A stretch of DNA of 32,437 nt from Chara braunii (lineage: Eukaryota; Streptophyta; Charophyceae; Charales; Characeae). A model generated the notes under the pieces. It had not been told where the DNA came from. It ran no database searches and was given only the letters and a program-made list of their open reading frames with translations. Of this stretch, positions 19,506-29,556 are shown piece after piece (within the stretch, counting starts at the first letter, position 1; each line of letters opens with the position of its first letter). The DNA lies in contig BFEA01000391.1 of the NCBI GenBank assembly GCA_003427395.1, positions 843,036 through 875,472 on the forward strand, in the 5' to 3' direction. Made by a program: the position numbers and the translations under genes.

Positions 19506-20929
19506 CTTGCAAACCCACAAAAAAAGACAAATAAAAATAAAATAAAATAAAGGAAGTCAACAGTAATTGGGTTTTCCCTTTTGTAGTTGCCCAATTGCTG
19601 TCACCTGACTAAGGAAAGAAGTTGGTTAGTATTAGCAGGTAAGTGCTCAGTCTCTGCAGCCCGCTTGAGGGTCAAGGGTCAGTTAAGAGTCAACTCAGCA
19701 AAAACCAATGTCATGATTTTCCATTCACTGCCCTGACACATCAATTGAGTGCAATTACTGCAAATCCTGGATTAATAACTTTCAGGATGCAGTCCTGGAC
19801 TAGTAGTAGATAGTTATTAGACGAAGTGACTATTAGTGACTGACAGGCAACTACAGATGACCAAGATGCAACTATTTACTGAGTACGCTATTTTTAGACT
19901 TTACCCTACCAACTTCACCATTATGCCATACCCACGGTATGGGGAATTACAGATTTCACTGTAACTGACTCAAAACATTAAATCTGACAGCGCGATTTCA
20001 AACACAGACTGAATATTAAATTGCGATTTAGCAGAGACTGACATAACTAAATTCTAACGGACAAAACCGAAGTTATGACCAACCCTAGTTTGAACAAGCT
20101 CCAACTATGGCAGCGCATAATTCAAATTTCCATTATTACTGACAGTATGACCCTGAACAATCCAATTCACAATGTGATATGAATCACAATACTGTAAAGC
20201 AGTCAGAAATGAAAGTTGAGTCAGAGAGAGGGTCAAACATGGTTAGTAGAAATAAAAGAAGATAGGTAGGGGAAATTGTCTATGGTTGTCTCACAGTCTA
20301 AATTTCAATTTTCAACTGTCTACTGACTGACATGCCAAATTTCGCTAATCTAAAAATAGCCCCACAATCGCCACACAGAGTAGAGTAAGGAACACACTTA
20401 CTTCAGGGATATCTCTGAAGGGGATGAGTGAACCCCTGGCTATGGCCGTCTCCTGAGACCCATCTCGCAAGTTTCTTCTCCTGACAATTCCTAGTGTTCC
20501 CACGTATAGAATCCTTTGAAACTTGGTGATCCTGTAGATCTCCTTATTGCACTTCACCCCTCACCGACAGATTCGGTGAATCTGGACTCCCTGATGCCAA
20601 TAACTGATAACCTTAGTGTAGCGCTACTCCAATCAACCCTGCGCTGCTTGGGAATTGGGGATCCTGACCCAGTCCCAAAATCGCAACACCCTGGGGGTCA
20701 CTTCCTTGCAAATCACTAGTCTCGGATGAATGGCCAGGCTAAAAATAGCCTCCTTAGAGCAGGAGTGAATCACCCTCTATCTGATACCTCTCGCCACACA
20801 CTTACCACCACCACCCTCACTGTCGCCAACACAAAAGATGATAAATCGCCATGAGGTTCAACTCCATTGTCTCGCCAAATGATGGTAGTTGCTCCAACTC
20901 ATCAACTACTCCAGTGACTGGATCCAATC
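19506..20929 (-). other. Leader of element 3
   Basis: About 1.4 kb between the PBS and gag on the minus strand. It is AT-richer than its neighbours. The only ORF of note is a 70-codon minus-strand frame (20557-20345) with no family resemblance and a hydrophobic C-terminus. I do not call it a gene. Confidence 0.5.
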
Positions 20930-20941
20930 GCTCTGATACCA
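20930..20941 (-). other. Primer-binding site of element 3
   Basis: The minus strand reads TGGTATCAGAGC, identical to the 12-nt plant initiator-Met tRNA PBS, two bases after the LTR end (…GATAACA). This fixes the orientation and type of the element. Confidence 0.85.
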
Positions 20942-20943
20942 AC

Positions 20944-22160
20944 TGTTATCGTCCTGGTTGCTTGTTGTCAGAAGACCAACACTCGCTCACATAGACTTTC
21001 AGGTATGCCATACATACATAGAAGGAAGGGGAGAGGATGGGAGTATCACACCGCACAGGGAGATAGAAACACAGTGGAAGACTTGACCATGCGATATGAC
21101 AGAGTACACTGAAAGTGCAATTCACTCCACAAAATCCTCACAACCAGTCACAAAGGAAAGCTGAGTAGATCACATCCAGAATACAATGAAGCAAAGATAG
21201 TTCAGACACAGTATCCACACTCTTTATTAAATCAGAGTCTGAATTTGTCAGAATAACCCCAGAACTGTTATGCGCTGCTCAGAAATGAGCAGCGCTTCTT
21301 TCCCCAACCCTGAGTAACCGCTATCACTACCCCTGAGCCTCTGAAACAACCAGCGCCACCCAGATATTGCCTCCAAAGGGAAGCGCCACACTAAAACAGG
21401 CCTCTGAGGCCAAGCGCCCCTCAGGGGATGAAGAAGAAGACCAGCACCACAGTCTCTGATGATGATGAAGTGCCAAAAGACTTCCCGGATGGAAATCTGC
21501 AGCAGCGCCACCTCTCCTGACAGAGATGATCTCTGAAGAAGAAAGCTGCAGCTATGGCGGCAGCGCCACACGCCTTGACACCCTACTCCTGAGGAGGGTT
21601 CAGCAGGGCGCCAACTTCTCTTGCCTCCAGCAGACTTCAGATAGCCCGGACCTCTGAACAGCCCCATGTGCCGTCAGAGAACAGCGTAGGTCCCAGCTAT
21701 GGCCGACGCTTCGAAGGTCCGGATATGTCTGTCTCCACCAACGCTGAAGCTGCACCACCACCAGTTCATGCGTTGCGCAGCCGCGAAGTACACGGTACCA
21801 ACTGCCAAAAGCCCCGAACAGTTTTCCCCTACACCTAGTCATAGTCTACCCTAGCCTAGACACGACCTAGACCGGACTGACTGGACAACCGGTACTGATT
21901 CAGTTCGGCCTCCAGGGCCTCTCCCTACGGGGCTATAGGCTTATAGGACCGTCTAGCAGTATAGGCCCATTGGCCCTTCTGTCGTAGTGGTAGCCTGGGT
22001 CTGCTATTCGCAGTTAGGGTAGCTGTAGGAAATTCAGGTTAGTACTGGCCTGCAATTTTCCCAAATTTACAGATATGTCCCTCAGGAATTTTCCCACAGG
22101 CAGATCTCTCGGTTAGCCCTCAGCCAACCTAAATAACGAATCTATCCTATCTATGTTACA
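20944..22160 (-). repeat. Probable 5' LTR of element 3
   Basis: On the minus strand it would start TGTAACATAG (22160) and end GATAACA (20944), about 1217 bp, ending right before the PBS. The inner end is firm; the outer end is a guess from TG/CA. It carries the word AGCGCCAC on the plus strand four times (21352, 21382, 21504, 21562), which on the element strand is GTGGCGCT, also the repeated word of the element 1 LTR. A TATAAG word lies near 21946 on the minus strand. Confidence 0.55.
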
Positions 22161-22487
22161 GCCTCGGGTCGACGGGTTGCATGCTGCAGAATCAGCAAGT
22201 CATTGCATCTGTATAGTCAAGACAGGGATATAATAAAACTGTTCCATTTTTGGAGTGGCTCATGTTATGGTGCTTCATTGACTGCAATAGAGGTAAGGCT
22301 GCTTTGATTTTGGATCTACTCATCTGGGTGGAATTGTTGTGACAATCTGCAGGGGACAGCCACTGTGCAGCGTTGACATGACTTGTAGCCACTCTGAGTA
22401 CAAGTGCAGCAGATCAGCTTCTGCTTCTTGCATCTGACGCCCCTACTAATCCCCCACTCCAACTGACAATGGTCTACCCTCTGATCA
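22161..22487. other. Unassigned spacer
   Basis: About 330 bp between the element 3 LTR and the paired 410-bp repeat. I see no coding, RNA or repeat signal here. Confidence 0.35.
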
Positions 22488-22895
22488 ATTTGAAATGGTT
22501 TCACCCAGTTTACCCGACAGATGCAGACATCAGGACTCTATCCCTAGACCCACCTCGTAACCCTGTACATTGACCCTGTAACCCTATGTGAGATTTGAAC
22601 CCACGCCCTGTCCGTAAACCCCTTAGGTTAGTTAGTATGGGTGTTAGTCAGTCCTTGGGTCTTGAACCATAGACCTTCATGTTAGTAGTTTAGTGTGTTA
22701 CTGTTAGGCTTAGTTAGGGTGCTTCTGGAAGCCTCTACCTGGCTCTTCGGTAGTGTAACGGTCAGTCCGTAGTTAGTCCTAGATGTTAGTGAAGGCTCAG
22801 TCTGTAGGTTCTAGAAAGTCGTAGGGCCAGTCTACCGCGTTTGAGTAACCAAGTAGACCAGTCCACCTCGTCCAGTCAGCAAGTACCAGGTGGGA
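22488..22895 (+). repeat. Diverged ~410-bp repeat, copy 1
   Basis: Aligns to 28382-28803 in the same orientation, with shared landmarks GCAGATGCAG-like (22519), TGTACA.TGACCC, TTTGAACCC (22595), GTCTTGAACC (22660) and TCCAGTCAGCAAGTACCA (22871). Identity is moderate. On the minus strand 22604-22588 forms a 5+7+5 arm with a TTCAAAT loop, like a tRNA T-arm. The two copies could be LTR parts or SINE-like units; neither is proven. Confidence 0.6.
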
Positions 22896-22898
22896 GTT

Positions 22899-23015
22899 CC
22901 ACGCGGTTTGGGGCTCAAAGGCCCACGTGGTTTGGGCCCTCCAGGCCCACACGGTTTGGGCCTTCCAGCCATGCTGTTTGGGCTTTCCAGGCCCTCGTGG
23001 TTTGGGGCCCAGGAC
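22899..23015 (+). repeat. Five ~24-bp tandem repeats upstream of a TATA box
   Basis: The core GGTTTGGG (or TGTTTGGG) starts at 22905, 22929, 22953, 22975 and 22999, spaced 24, 24, 22 and 24 bp, each linked to GGCCC/CCAGGCCC. One unit includes CACGTG (22924-22929), and the GGCCCA/TGGGCC words resemble plant site II elements. The position 40-150 bp upstream of a TATA box suggests repeated enhancer modules. Confidence 0.65.
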
Positions 23016-23055
23016 CAGAGGCACAGCAGGCCAGGCCAGGCCATGTATGAAACAG

Positions 23056-23063
23056 TATAAATA
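23056..23063 (+). promoter_or_regulatory. TATA box
   Basis: TATAAATA sits 41 bp after the tandem-repeat block and 42 bp before an ATG (23105). A start site around 23086-23092 would be expected from usual plant spacing. Promoter activity is inferred. Confidence 0.5.
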
Positions 23064-23104
23064 AAGTGGCAGCACCCAGCCATTCATTCATTCCCCTGCG
23101 AGCC

Positions 23105-23253
23105 ATGCGGAAGCGCTCCCAGTGCGAGTTGTGTGTTAAGGTCTGCAGGTGCCCGAAGCCGAAGAGGGCAGAGGAGGACGATGTCGACCATAGCCACCTC
23201 GAGGAGGAAGACGATAGCGGCCATAGCCGCCAAGCTGCTGACGCCAACAGAGA

Positions 23254-23307
<54 letters not shown>

Positions 23308-23341
23308 CATTCAGGGTGGATCTTCGTGCTTGTATGGGTGA
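23105..23341 (+). CDS. Possible small Cys-rich/acidic protein, or first exon
   Basis: A 78-codon frame begins at the first ATG downstream of the TATA box. Its N-terminus has a Cys cluster (CELCVKVCRC, residues 7-16) and a basic KPKR, then an acidic stretch rich in Asp/Glu and His. The (GT)n microsatellite is then read as about nine Val-Cys repeats before a TGA at 23339. I do not recognise a family. The microsatellite makes the C-terminus suspect. An in-frame ATG-like start further upstream (23066) is less likely because it overlaps the TATA region. It could be a chance ORF in an LTR-like promoter. Confidence 0.25.
23259..23305 (+). repeat. (GT)n microsatellite
   Basis: About 23 uninterrupted GT units. 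Minus-strand ORFs with Thr-His runs are artefacts of it. Confidence 0.95.
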
Positions 23342-24971
23342 GTGAGAGTGAGGCTGAAGGTGGAGACAGTGTTCGGTGGCCATAGCCGCGAGTTGCAACA
23401 GTTGACTTGAGCTGAGTTTCTGGCCGGAGGCCATATCTCTGAGTTTTCTGTGTGGGGCGCATGTCACCATTGCAAGTCCGCTGCTGGTTCTGAGTGGATG
23501 AAGTTGGTTTGCCCTCGGCACATATATGCATGTTGTAAGCGAGATTGAGACAAGTCTGATTTCAAATTGATGGGGCTCCCGACTTTAGATGATCTCTCTT
23601 CTCAATGCATGCAAGAGCTAAGAGAGTTAGTACAGCCAGAGGATCATGACAGAGACTGTAAAGACCGGAATGAACCCCCACCCTGCCGTGCAATCTGCAG
23701 AGTCAAATGATCTCATAGTTCTACAGTGTGGCCACTGTGCGTACTATGCCATTGATCTGTGTTTCCTCACTTACAATTGCAATCCCTTTACTGTTTCTGA
23801 TTTTGCAGACATTGTCAGCTGGATAGAAGAGGAGCACCATGTTGTCTGCCCAGGGGATGACAGTACTGCGGCTGGTGTGAACACAAAAGTACTGTCTATG
23901 GCTTTTACGGGAAGACGAGCACAACTCCAGCCCTCTCCACAGAATTATGTCTGACATGGACCTGAATGCTCGTGCGTACACACTGCATCTCCCAGGTCAT
24001 TTCAGTGCTGCTACCTTTGCAGATAACTCTTGGACTCTCTGGGAAGATGGCAGTAGGGTGCACTCAGTGGGAAATATTACCTGTTATTACCACCAAGTGG
24101 CATAATCCCACTCGCTCTGGCTGGTCAGTGATTTGCTTGTGGATCTGCAGTCGCAAGCTCTACAGCCTTTGGAGGACAATCTGGCTGACCCTCCTGTGAG
24201 GATCCACGCCATCGGCCACTGCAGGAAGGACCCTGCCTGCCCTAAGTGAAGGTGCCCATGCAAATTGATGCCAGCCCTACGTGAAGAACAGCCTGGGAAG
24301 GGCACCGGGTGACTGGCCAGACGCCAGCACCTGTAACTACCTGGTAGGCCCAGCCTCCGAGTTAGTTACAGAGACCAGGCCCTGCTCGTAGTCCCAATTG
24401 GCTCAGGCATTGCCTATTGGGCCTGCAGGCGGCGTCCAGTCCAGGCCACCCAGCCCAGATACATTTGGGAATTTGCTGCTAGCAGCAGCACTGGTGGAGA
24501 TACAGCGGGAGCAACGCCCGAGGGAAGAACGAGAGCAGCTGTGGTGGCTGTGTGTGTAGCATCAGCAATAACTGGGCGCTAGAAGCTGGGTGGCAGAGTG
24601 TGGAGGTCTGGGAAGAAGGAAGGACTGGCGGTTTGTGCCTGGTGTTGTTGGAGGAAGCCTGTATGAGCAGAGTCTTCAAGCAGCATTGGGCGGGTGACGC
24701 GTGGACAGAGAGTCGGCTTGTAGATAGGCTAACATGGTAGAGGTAGTAGGAAGTAGATAGAGCGGTCAGGGTTACCACATTGTTGTTGTTTTGATGGTTG
24801 AAGGTTGATGTGGGCTTTCTTTATCAAGACAGTTCGGTGTATTGTTTGCTTCTAATGTGGTGTGCATTCCGCTTCGATTTTTTGCTTTCAACTTGGCTCA
24901 ATCATGTTTGGTCTTCTATGAGACTTCACAATCTGGTTTATGATGTTCTCATTGCAAGGTTATTTGCAATT
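23342..24971. other. Unassigned region, no clear gene
   Basis: A 102-codon plus-strand frame (23646-23954) with scattered Cys/His has no family resemblance, and other ORFs are short. If the PBS-like site at 24972 is real, this segment would belong to a long LTR ending at 24968 (TTTGCA). That remains a hypothesis. Confidence 0.35.
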
Positions 24972-24987
24972 TGTTATCAGAGCTGGT
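24972..24987 (+). other. Second PBS-like site
   Basis: TGTTATCAGAGC matches the initiator-Met PBS at 11 of 12 positions and continues TGGT. It is preceded by TTTGCA-ATT, the same CA end and ATT spacer as at the element 1 LTR-PBS junction (TTGCA-ATT). This suggests the 3' end of another LTR at 24968. No coding region follows that I can identify. Confidence 0.45.
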
Positions 24988-27317
24988 TTGTGGACACTTG
25001 CCACACGAGTCTGGTGAGACTGGTCGTACGGTGCCCGCTGTAATGAGGGCAGTGTGATGGACATTTTTTGCTGGTCGACTGCACATGCGCGATGTAGAAC
25101 ATAGAACATATATGGTGAGGTGATGATTGGGAATGTGTTGCATGTCGTGAGAGTATCATGGTGGTTGCCATTGCTTCAGGAGGCATTTGCAGTTTATTGT
25201 CGGTGGTTCTTGAGCTTTGACTGGTCATTAATCGGCACATCTGCAAGGGACCTGACTGTCCACAACTTGCCAGAGTGTATCACATTGCATGCCAAGATAT
25301 CATGAAGCTTCATACAAAGCAAAGCCGAGATGGGATGAGAACCAAGATAGCGCAGCTTATATTATCACAACACCATTATAAAGAGTATCTCGAGTTCAAG
25401 AGTAAAGTGCCGAATAGTTTCACAAGTCTCCCTCGTTCACCAACACCACAGGGGCCTGGCTCTGCCAGCGCCTCCTGCAGATGACAATGCAGCATGGAAC
25501 AGGTAATTATCCACCATAGCCAACTCAGGAACCTGTCCCTCTCTCTCTCCTCTTGCTCTTCTCTCTCAAGATCCATTGTCTTGGTCCTCTCATTCCACCA
25601 TGCTTGCACACGCCTACTACGAGAATCTACTCTGAACTCTACTCACTGAAGACTACCTCTAACCCTTCTACCTCTACTAACATGCTGGCGCAGCTATGGC
25701 TGCTTCTGCCAGCCAGTGTCCAGCCCCTTCTCTCCTCTTGCACAGCTTCTTCTGCCAGCGTTTCCCCAGCATGCTAGCGCACAAGTGCTTTCAGCACTTC
25801 CACGCAACAATGCCACTGGAGATCTGTCGTGTGGGGAGGCTGGCCTGGTTTCTTATACTGCTGGCCTCCCTTCGCGAGGTCTGCATTGGCACACTTGGGT
25901 CTTCCCTGTCCCAGACCTCTGCAGTGTGTGTCCCAGTACCTTTTCCTTCAGGGTCTGCTGCTGCTCGGACCTTCAGGCCTGAATTTCGGACTTCTAACCT
26001 GTATCTAGACTTTCCCTTTGACTTGAATCTGAACTGGGACCTTACCCCTTTGACTTCTTCATAGAACAGACACACTTACTGCACGAACAGACACATCTAC
26101 TGCACGAACACACATGACTTGCACACTCTCTGGATGAACAGATGTGTCTCCCACAATTGAATACTGCGACTGTTCGTCCAGGGGCACAACCGTGACCTTT
26201 GACATGACTTTTGCTTTAGTTAGGATGTGACTTTTGACCCAGAGATCATGCCTTTTGATCTGCTTTTCACGAGTTGGGCTCTGGCCGAGTGACCCCACTA
26301 TGCTGCATTTGTCATTCAGGGTCTGAATCGGGTAAAGGCCCTTATCATCAGCTGGTGAGGTAGTTCGTGGTCGGGCGCAGCATTGATCAGGTACGGTGCC
26401 GTAACCTTATCCAGCTTCCTTGTTCTTCTTATCATGAGGAAGAGTGTTTTGCTTAAGTTCTCCGATTATGAGATTGCGAGTGCAGGCTAGTTTGAGAGTC
26501 AACATTTTTCTTGCACATCGAGTGGGACATGTGCGGTGCAGGGGACGCACTCAGGGTGGGTGAAGCACATGATGTGGGACTAGAATACACAAGCATGCTC
26601 AGATCACACTCAGCTTCAGCTACGACAATGTGACCTCAGATGTGGTGGCCTGGGAAGGAAAGACGTCCTGCTCCGTCTCTAAATAACTCCTAATGTGTTT
26701 CAGGGAAGTCGTCCTCTTTGCGGCTCTGAATAATCCCTGATCAGATTTGGCCACCTGCTGATGAGTCGGTGCGCTGGGGTCTCACAATAAGTCACCGGCG
26801 CGATGTTGATATGAATGTCAGCACAGCATGAGGAAAGGGGGTAGGTTCCAGCTGAATAAACACTTGTATTATCTTTTATTGTCCGCTTGTGATATTGGTA
26901 GCTGTTTCAACTTCTTTTTAAATTAGTTGAGGGACAGACCACACTGTGTCCAACCAAGTATCCGGGAGATTAGGAATCTACTTTGTCTGAAAGAATTAAT
27001 TAAATATTAGCTGTAAACTGCAATATGTCTGTAGGTGTATTTGCACCTCCATTGTGTCTCGTTTTTTAAGCTGGTATATTTGTAGACGTTTTACACACCA
27101 GTCAACTACTGTACTACAGATCAGGGAACTGGGTGTTCTTGTGTAGGGAATAGTTGTTGCTATTGTACACGAGGGATGGTTATTGCCAGAGTTGGATTGT
27201 TCACAGGAAACTGACCAGGAGTGAAGCCCATAATCAACCTCTAGTCTTTCTAGAGTTAGGCCCTGGGAGTGAGAGAAGACTTAGGATAGATGCTTGCAGG
27301 CCAGAGCGGCAATAGCC
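24988..27317. other. Long stretch without a recognised gene
   Basis: About 2.3 kb of mixed-composition sequence. ORFs reach at most 122 codons (25696-26064), overlap in several frames and show no motif I know. CTGATGAG at 26758 was examined for a hammerhead ribozyme and not supported. It could be the non-coding interior of a non-autonomous LTR element. Confidence 0.35.
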
Positions 27318-27640
27318 ATGACCACTCAAGGACCAGGTCAGGGTTCTAGTCAGGGTGCACCTGCAGGGCAAGTCGCTTCGAGTCTCACTAGTGGGTCTCA
27401 ATCCTTCAAAGTGCTGATTTGTTATCGAGTCAGCAACAGAATCATTCTCTAGCAGCACAAGAATATTTGAGGATCTGGGCTCACTCTGCACAGATGAGAA
27501 GTGAATTAGCGGTGATACAGGATGAAGGAAATATAGTGTTAGCAAGAAAAACCTCAGTGGAGAATAGCGAGTCCAAGAGAGAGGCATGCAATCATCTCAC
27601 AGACCCAGACAAACGGTTGTCCACGAATGTACTACAGTAT
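27318..27640 (+). pseudogene. Unrecognised ORF start, frameshifted and cut by an inverted-repeat element
   Basis: From the ATG at 27318 a Gly/Gln/Ser-rich stretch (MTTQGPGQGSSQGAPAG) runs to about 27410. A frame change then leads into a Gln/Leu/Glu-rich, helical stretch (SQQQNHSLAAQEYLRIWAHS) to 27639. The low-complexity N-terminus plus helical continuation resembles the start of some Gag or transposon ORFs, but there is no diagnostic motif. It ends at the inverted-repeat element beginning at 27640. Function unknown. Confidence 0.3.
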
Positions 27641-27936
27641 TCCCCCGAACAAAACGCACGTATGTACTATTTAACTTTCCATGGAAAAGTTCATTTGTCG
27701 AAGTCAGCCCACAAAATCTAAATAGTACACACGTTGAAATATTCTAACAGTACGTACATTCGAACAGACGGATGTTCTATTCAAATAGAACACACACATG
27801 CACGTCTGCAGTGTCGGGATCTTTTTCAAGCGTGCAGGCCCTGTAGTGTTCCGTCTTCCCCCCCCCCCTCCTCTCTCTCTCTCTCACTCTCTGGTGTGCC
27901 TGCCGGCCTGCAGGCGTGTTCGCCCTGCAGTGCTCT

Positions 27937-27982
<46 letters not shown>

Positions 27983-28146
27983 AAGGTCCTGTTTGCAGGA
28001 AGACTGGAGGTACCTGGTCAAGGCATATACTTCTTTTTTTTGGGGGGGGGCATATTCGTAGTATAACGCACATGTGTTGTATACGAATACAACACACCCC
28101 GTGAGTTCTATTCGTAAATAACGCACGTGTGTTTTGTTCGGGGGAA
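27640..28146. mobile_element. ~507-bp non-autonomous inverted-repeat element
   Basis: The left end TTCCCCCGAACAAAAC (27640) faces its reverse complement GTTTTGTTCGGGGGAA ending at 28146. The similarity continues through CACGT and an ATTTA, giving imperfect terminal inverted repeats of about 30 bp. The word ACGCAC(A/G)TGTG recurs near both ends (28063-28080, 28121-28131), like subterminal transposase-binding repeats. No target duplication is evident and there is no coding capacity. The superfamily is unknown. Confidence 0.65.
27833..27980 (+). repeat. Duplicated CT microsatellite with flank
   Basis: The segment GCAGGCCCTGTAGTGTTCCG...CTTCCC followed by CT units occurs at 27833. A related one (CGCCCTGCAGTGCTCTTCCC then CT units) occurs at about 27920, roughly 75-80 bp later. 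It lies inside the inverted-repeat element. Confidence 0.6.
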
Positions 28147-28381
28147 AGACTCTAGGCCTCCATGGCGCAATGCATTCCGTTGAGGGGAAGTTGAGACTAC
28201 ATCTAGGCTGCCTTATACAATCTGACCACGATGATTCCCCGATGATAGAGGGAAACCAGCTCCCGCTAGCACGATCATGGTTGCCAGACCTCTGTCTGGC
28301 TATGTTGCAGCCATCATTCCCAGTGCGGTATGCATCCAGCTAGTGGCTTGGGTGTATGTCCATTGGGACCCTCTGTACAGC
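28147..28381. other. Short unassigned spacer
   Basis: Sequence between the inverted-repeat element and repeat copy 2. I see no feature in it. Confidence 0.35.
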
Positions 28382-28803
28382 CTTGAAAGTTTTCACCTAT
28401 TACGGTAGCAGATGCAGTACCCAAGGCTCGATCCCAAGACCTCCCCTTCACCCATGTACAATACCCGTTGACCCGTGTGTGTTTGAACCCGCAACCTGTG
28501 TTCTGAAAGTCGTATGTTCAGTTGTCTTATATAGTGCGGTCGTCAGGTCTTGAACCGTAGGTTTGAGTCTTAGGGGTCTTAGTTGTAGCATAGTTTGTAG
28601 CTGCTACAATTCCGAAAGGTCAAGTCCACAACCTTCCAGAACTTCCGGAAGTGGCCTTTCGTGAGTAGGAGTCAGTCTGTGTTTGAGTCGGCAGAGGGCA
28701 GTCCTAGCACCGTGAGCAAAAGGCAGTCCTAGTCCTACTAAGCCCAGTCAGCGGTACCCGGTCCCAAGGTGCACTTTGTCCAGTCAGCAAGTACCATGTG
28801 GGA
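28382..28803 (+). repeat. Diverged ~410-bp repeat, copy 2
   Basis: Homologous to 22488-22895 (see that entry). It carries TTTGAACCC (about 28488) and TCTTGAACCG (about 28550). Homology ends after AGTACCATGTGGGA. The tandem repeats and TATA box that follow copy 1 are absent here. Confidence 0.6.
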
Positions 28804-29270
28804 CCGTGGACACCCTAGTGTTGAGCGCATCGGTCCCGCAGGGGGACCCTCCTGGCCGCGTCACGCAGGATTTTGTAGGACTTCGTCGTAGAGCGTGGTT
28901 TGCCGCTCCGGTCGAGTGCGCCAGCCGTACCTCTCGCGAACCCCTACGACAGGATAGGGCCACGCGAGGCACAACTTACCTCCACCCGCGGAAGCTGTCA
29001 CCATCCCTTGGGTGGGCATGTCCCTGCCGAGCTACCGGACCACATGCGAAAACTTTTCGTCTGCAATTGCAGAGGTGGCCTGACCGAGGGCATTTTCTCC
29101 TTCGCTGTAGCATAAGAGGTACGCACGGTCAACGCCCCTCAATCGAACTCGCACGCAAAATCGACGCATTGGGGGGTTGAGGTCCCAATCACGGCTCGCC
29201 GTCGGTCGACTGGGACGCATTCCACTCACCATGCGTTACACCAGGCAAAAATTAAAATACATATAAAAAC
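28804..29270. other. GC-rich unassigned segment
   Basis: A GC-rich stretch with CpG-rich words and ORFs of up to 134 codons (28776-29180) in overlapping frames. No motif is recognised. It could be a fragment of an old coding sequence. Confidence 0.3.
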
Positions 29271-29556
29271 CTAGGCTACCAGTCGGGCCGCCCGGGTCCC
29301 GGGTGGCCAGGCCGTGTGAGGACCAAGGAAGGTCCCAGCAAAAAAAATAAAAAATAAAAAAAATCTAAAAAATCGGAAAAAAAATTATGTGATGCAGAAA
29401 AATAAACTGAACAACTTCTGCCTCAGGGTCAGATCGAAATTCTTCACCAAATTTAAAATCAAAAATAAAATATAAAAATATTATTTTTTATTTTAATGTT
29501 TTTTATTTTTTTTGGCCCGGTCGGGCAAGTGACCCCGGGCCACTCTGGTAGCCTAG
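29271..29556. mobile_element. 286-bp inverted-repeat transposon with perfect 8-bp target duplication (hAT-like MITE)
   Basis: A perfect 12-bp terminal inverted repeat: CTAGGCTACCAG at 29271-29282 and CTGGTAGCCTAG at 29545-29556. It is flanked by identical 8-bp direct repeats ATAAAAAC (29263-29270 and 29557-29564). The arms are GC-rich (CCCGGG words) and the interior is A/T runs with no ORF. An 8-bp duplication is typical of the hAT superfamily; the exact terminal bases are not the classic hAT ones, so the superfamily is tentative. The clean duplication suggests a fairly recent insertion. Confidence 0.85.

Larger units (their letters stand above)
18766..22160 (-). mobile_element. 5' part of a third Ty3/gypsy element, minus strand (element 3)
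   Basis: Reading the minus strand from 22160: a probable LTR (22160-20944), a 2-nt spacer, an exact 12-nt initiator-Met PBS (20941-20930), a 1.4-kb leader, then a gag fragment ending near 18780. Protease, RT and integrase are absent, so the element is truncated at its 3' side, probably by deletion or a later insertion. The LTR outer boundary is inferred from TG/CA ends only, because no second LTR is available. Confidence 0.7.

Noticed and set aside
22560-22660. tRNA gene on the minus strand
   Set aside because: Only a T-arm-like hairpin is present; there is no proper anticodon arm, D-arm or acceptor stem.
22915-23531. Minus-strand ORFs with Thr-His repeats
   Set aside because: They are translations of the CA strand of the GT microsatellite.
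26758-26830. Hammerhead ribozyme candidate (CTGATGAG)
   Set aside because: The second core segment GAAA is missing at the right distance and the flanking stems are not convincing.
27798-28126. Several overlapping ORFs with Ser-Leu or Glu-Arg runs
   Set aside because: They are produced by the CT microsatellites on both strands.
28776-29180. 134-codon ORF in a GC-rich segment
   Set aside because: Overlapping ORFs in three frames, no motif, and openness expected from high GC.
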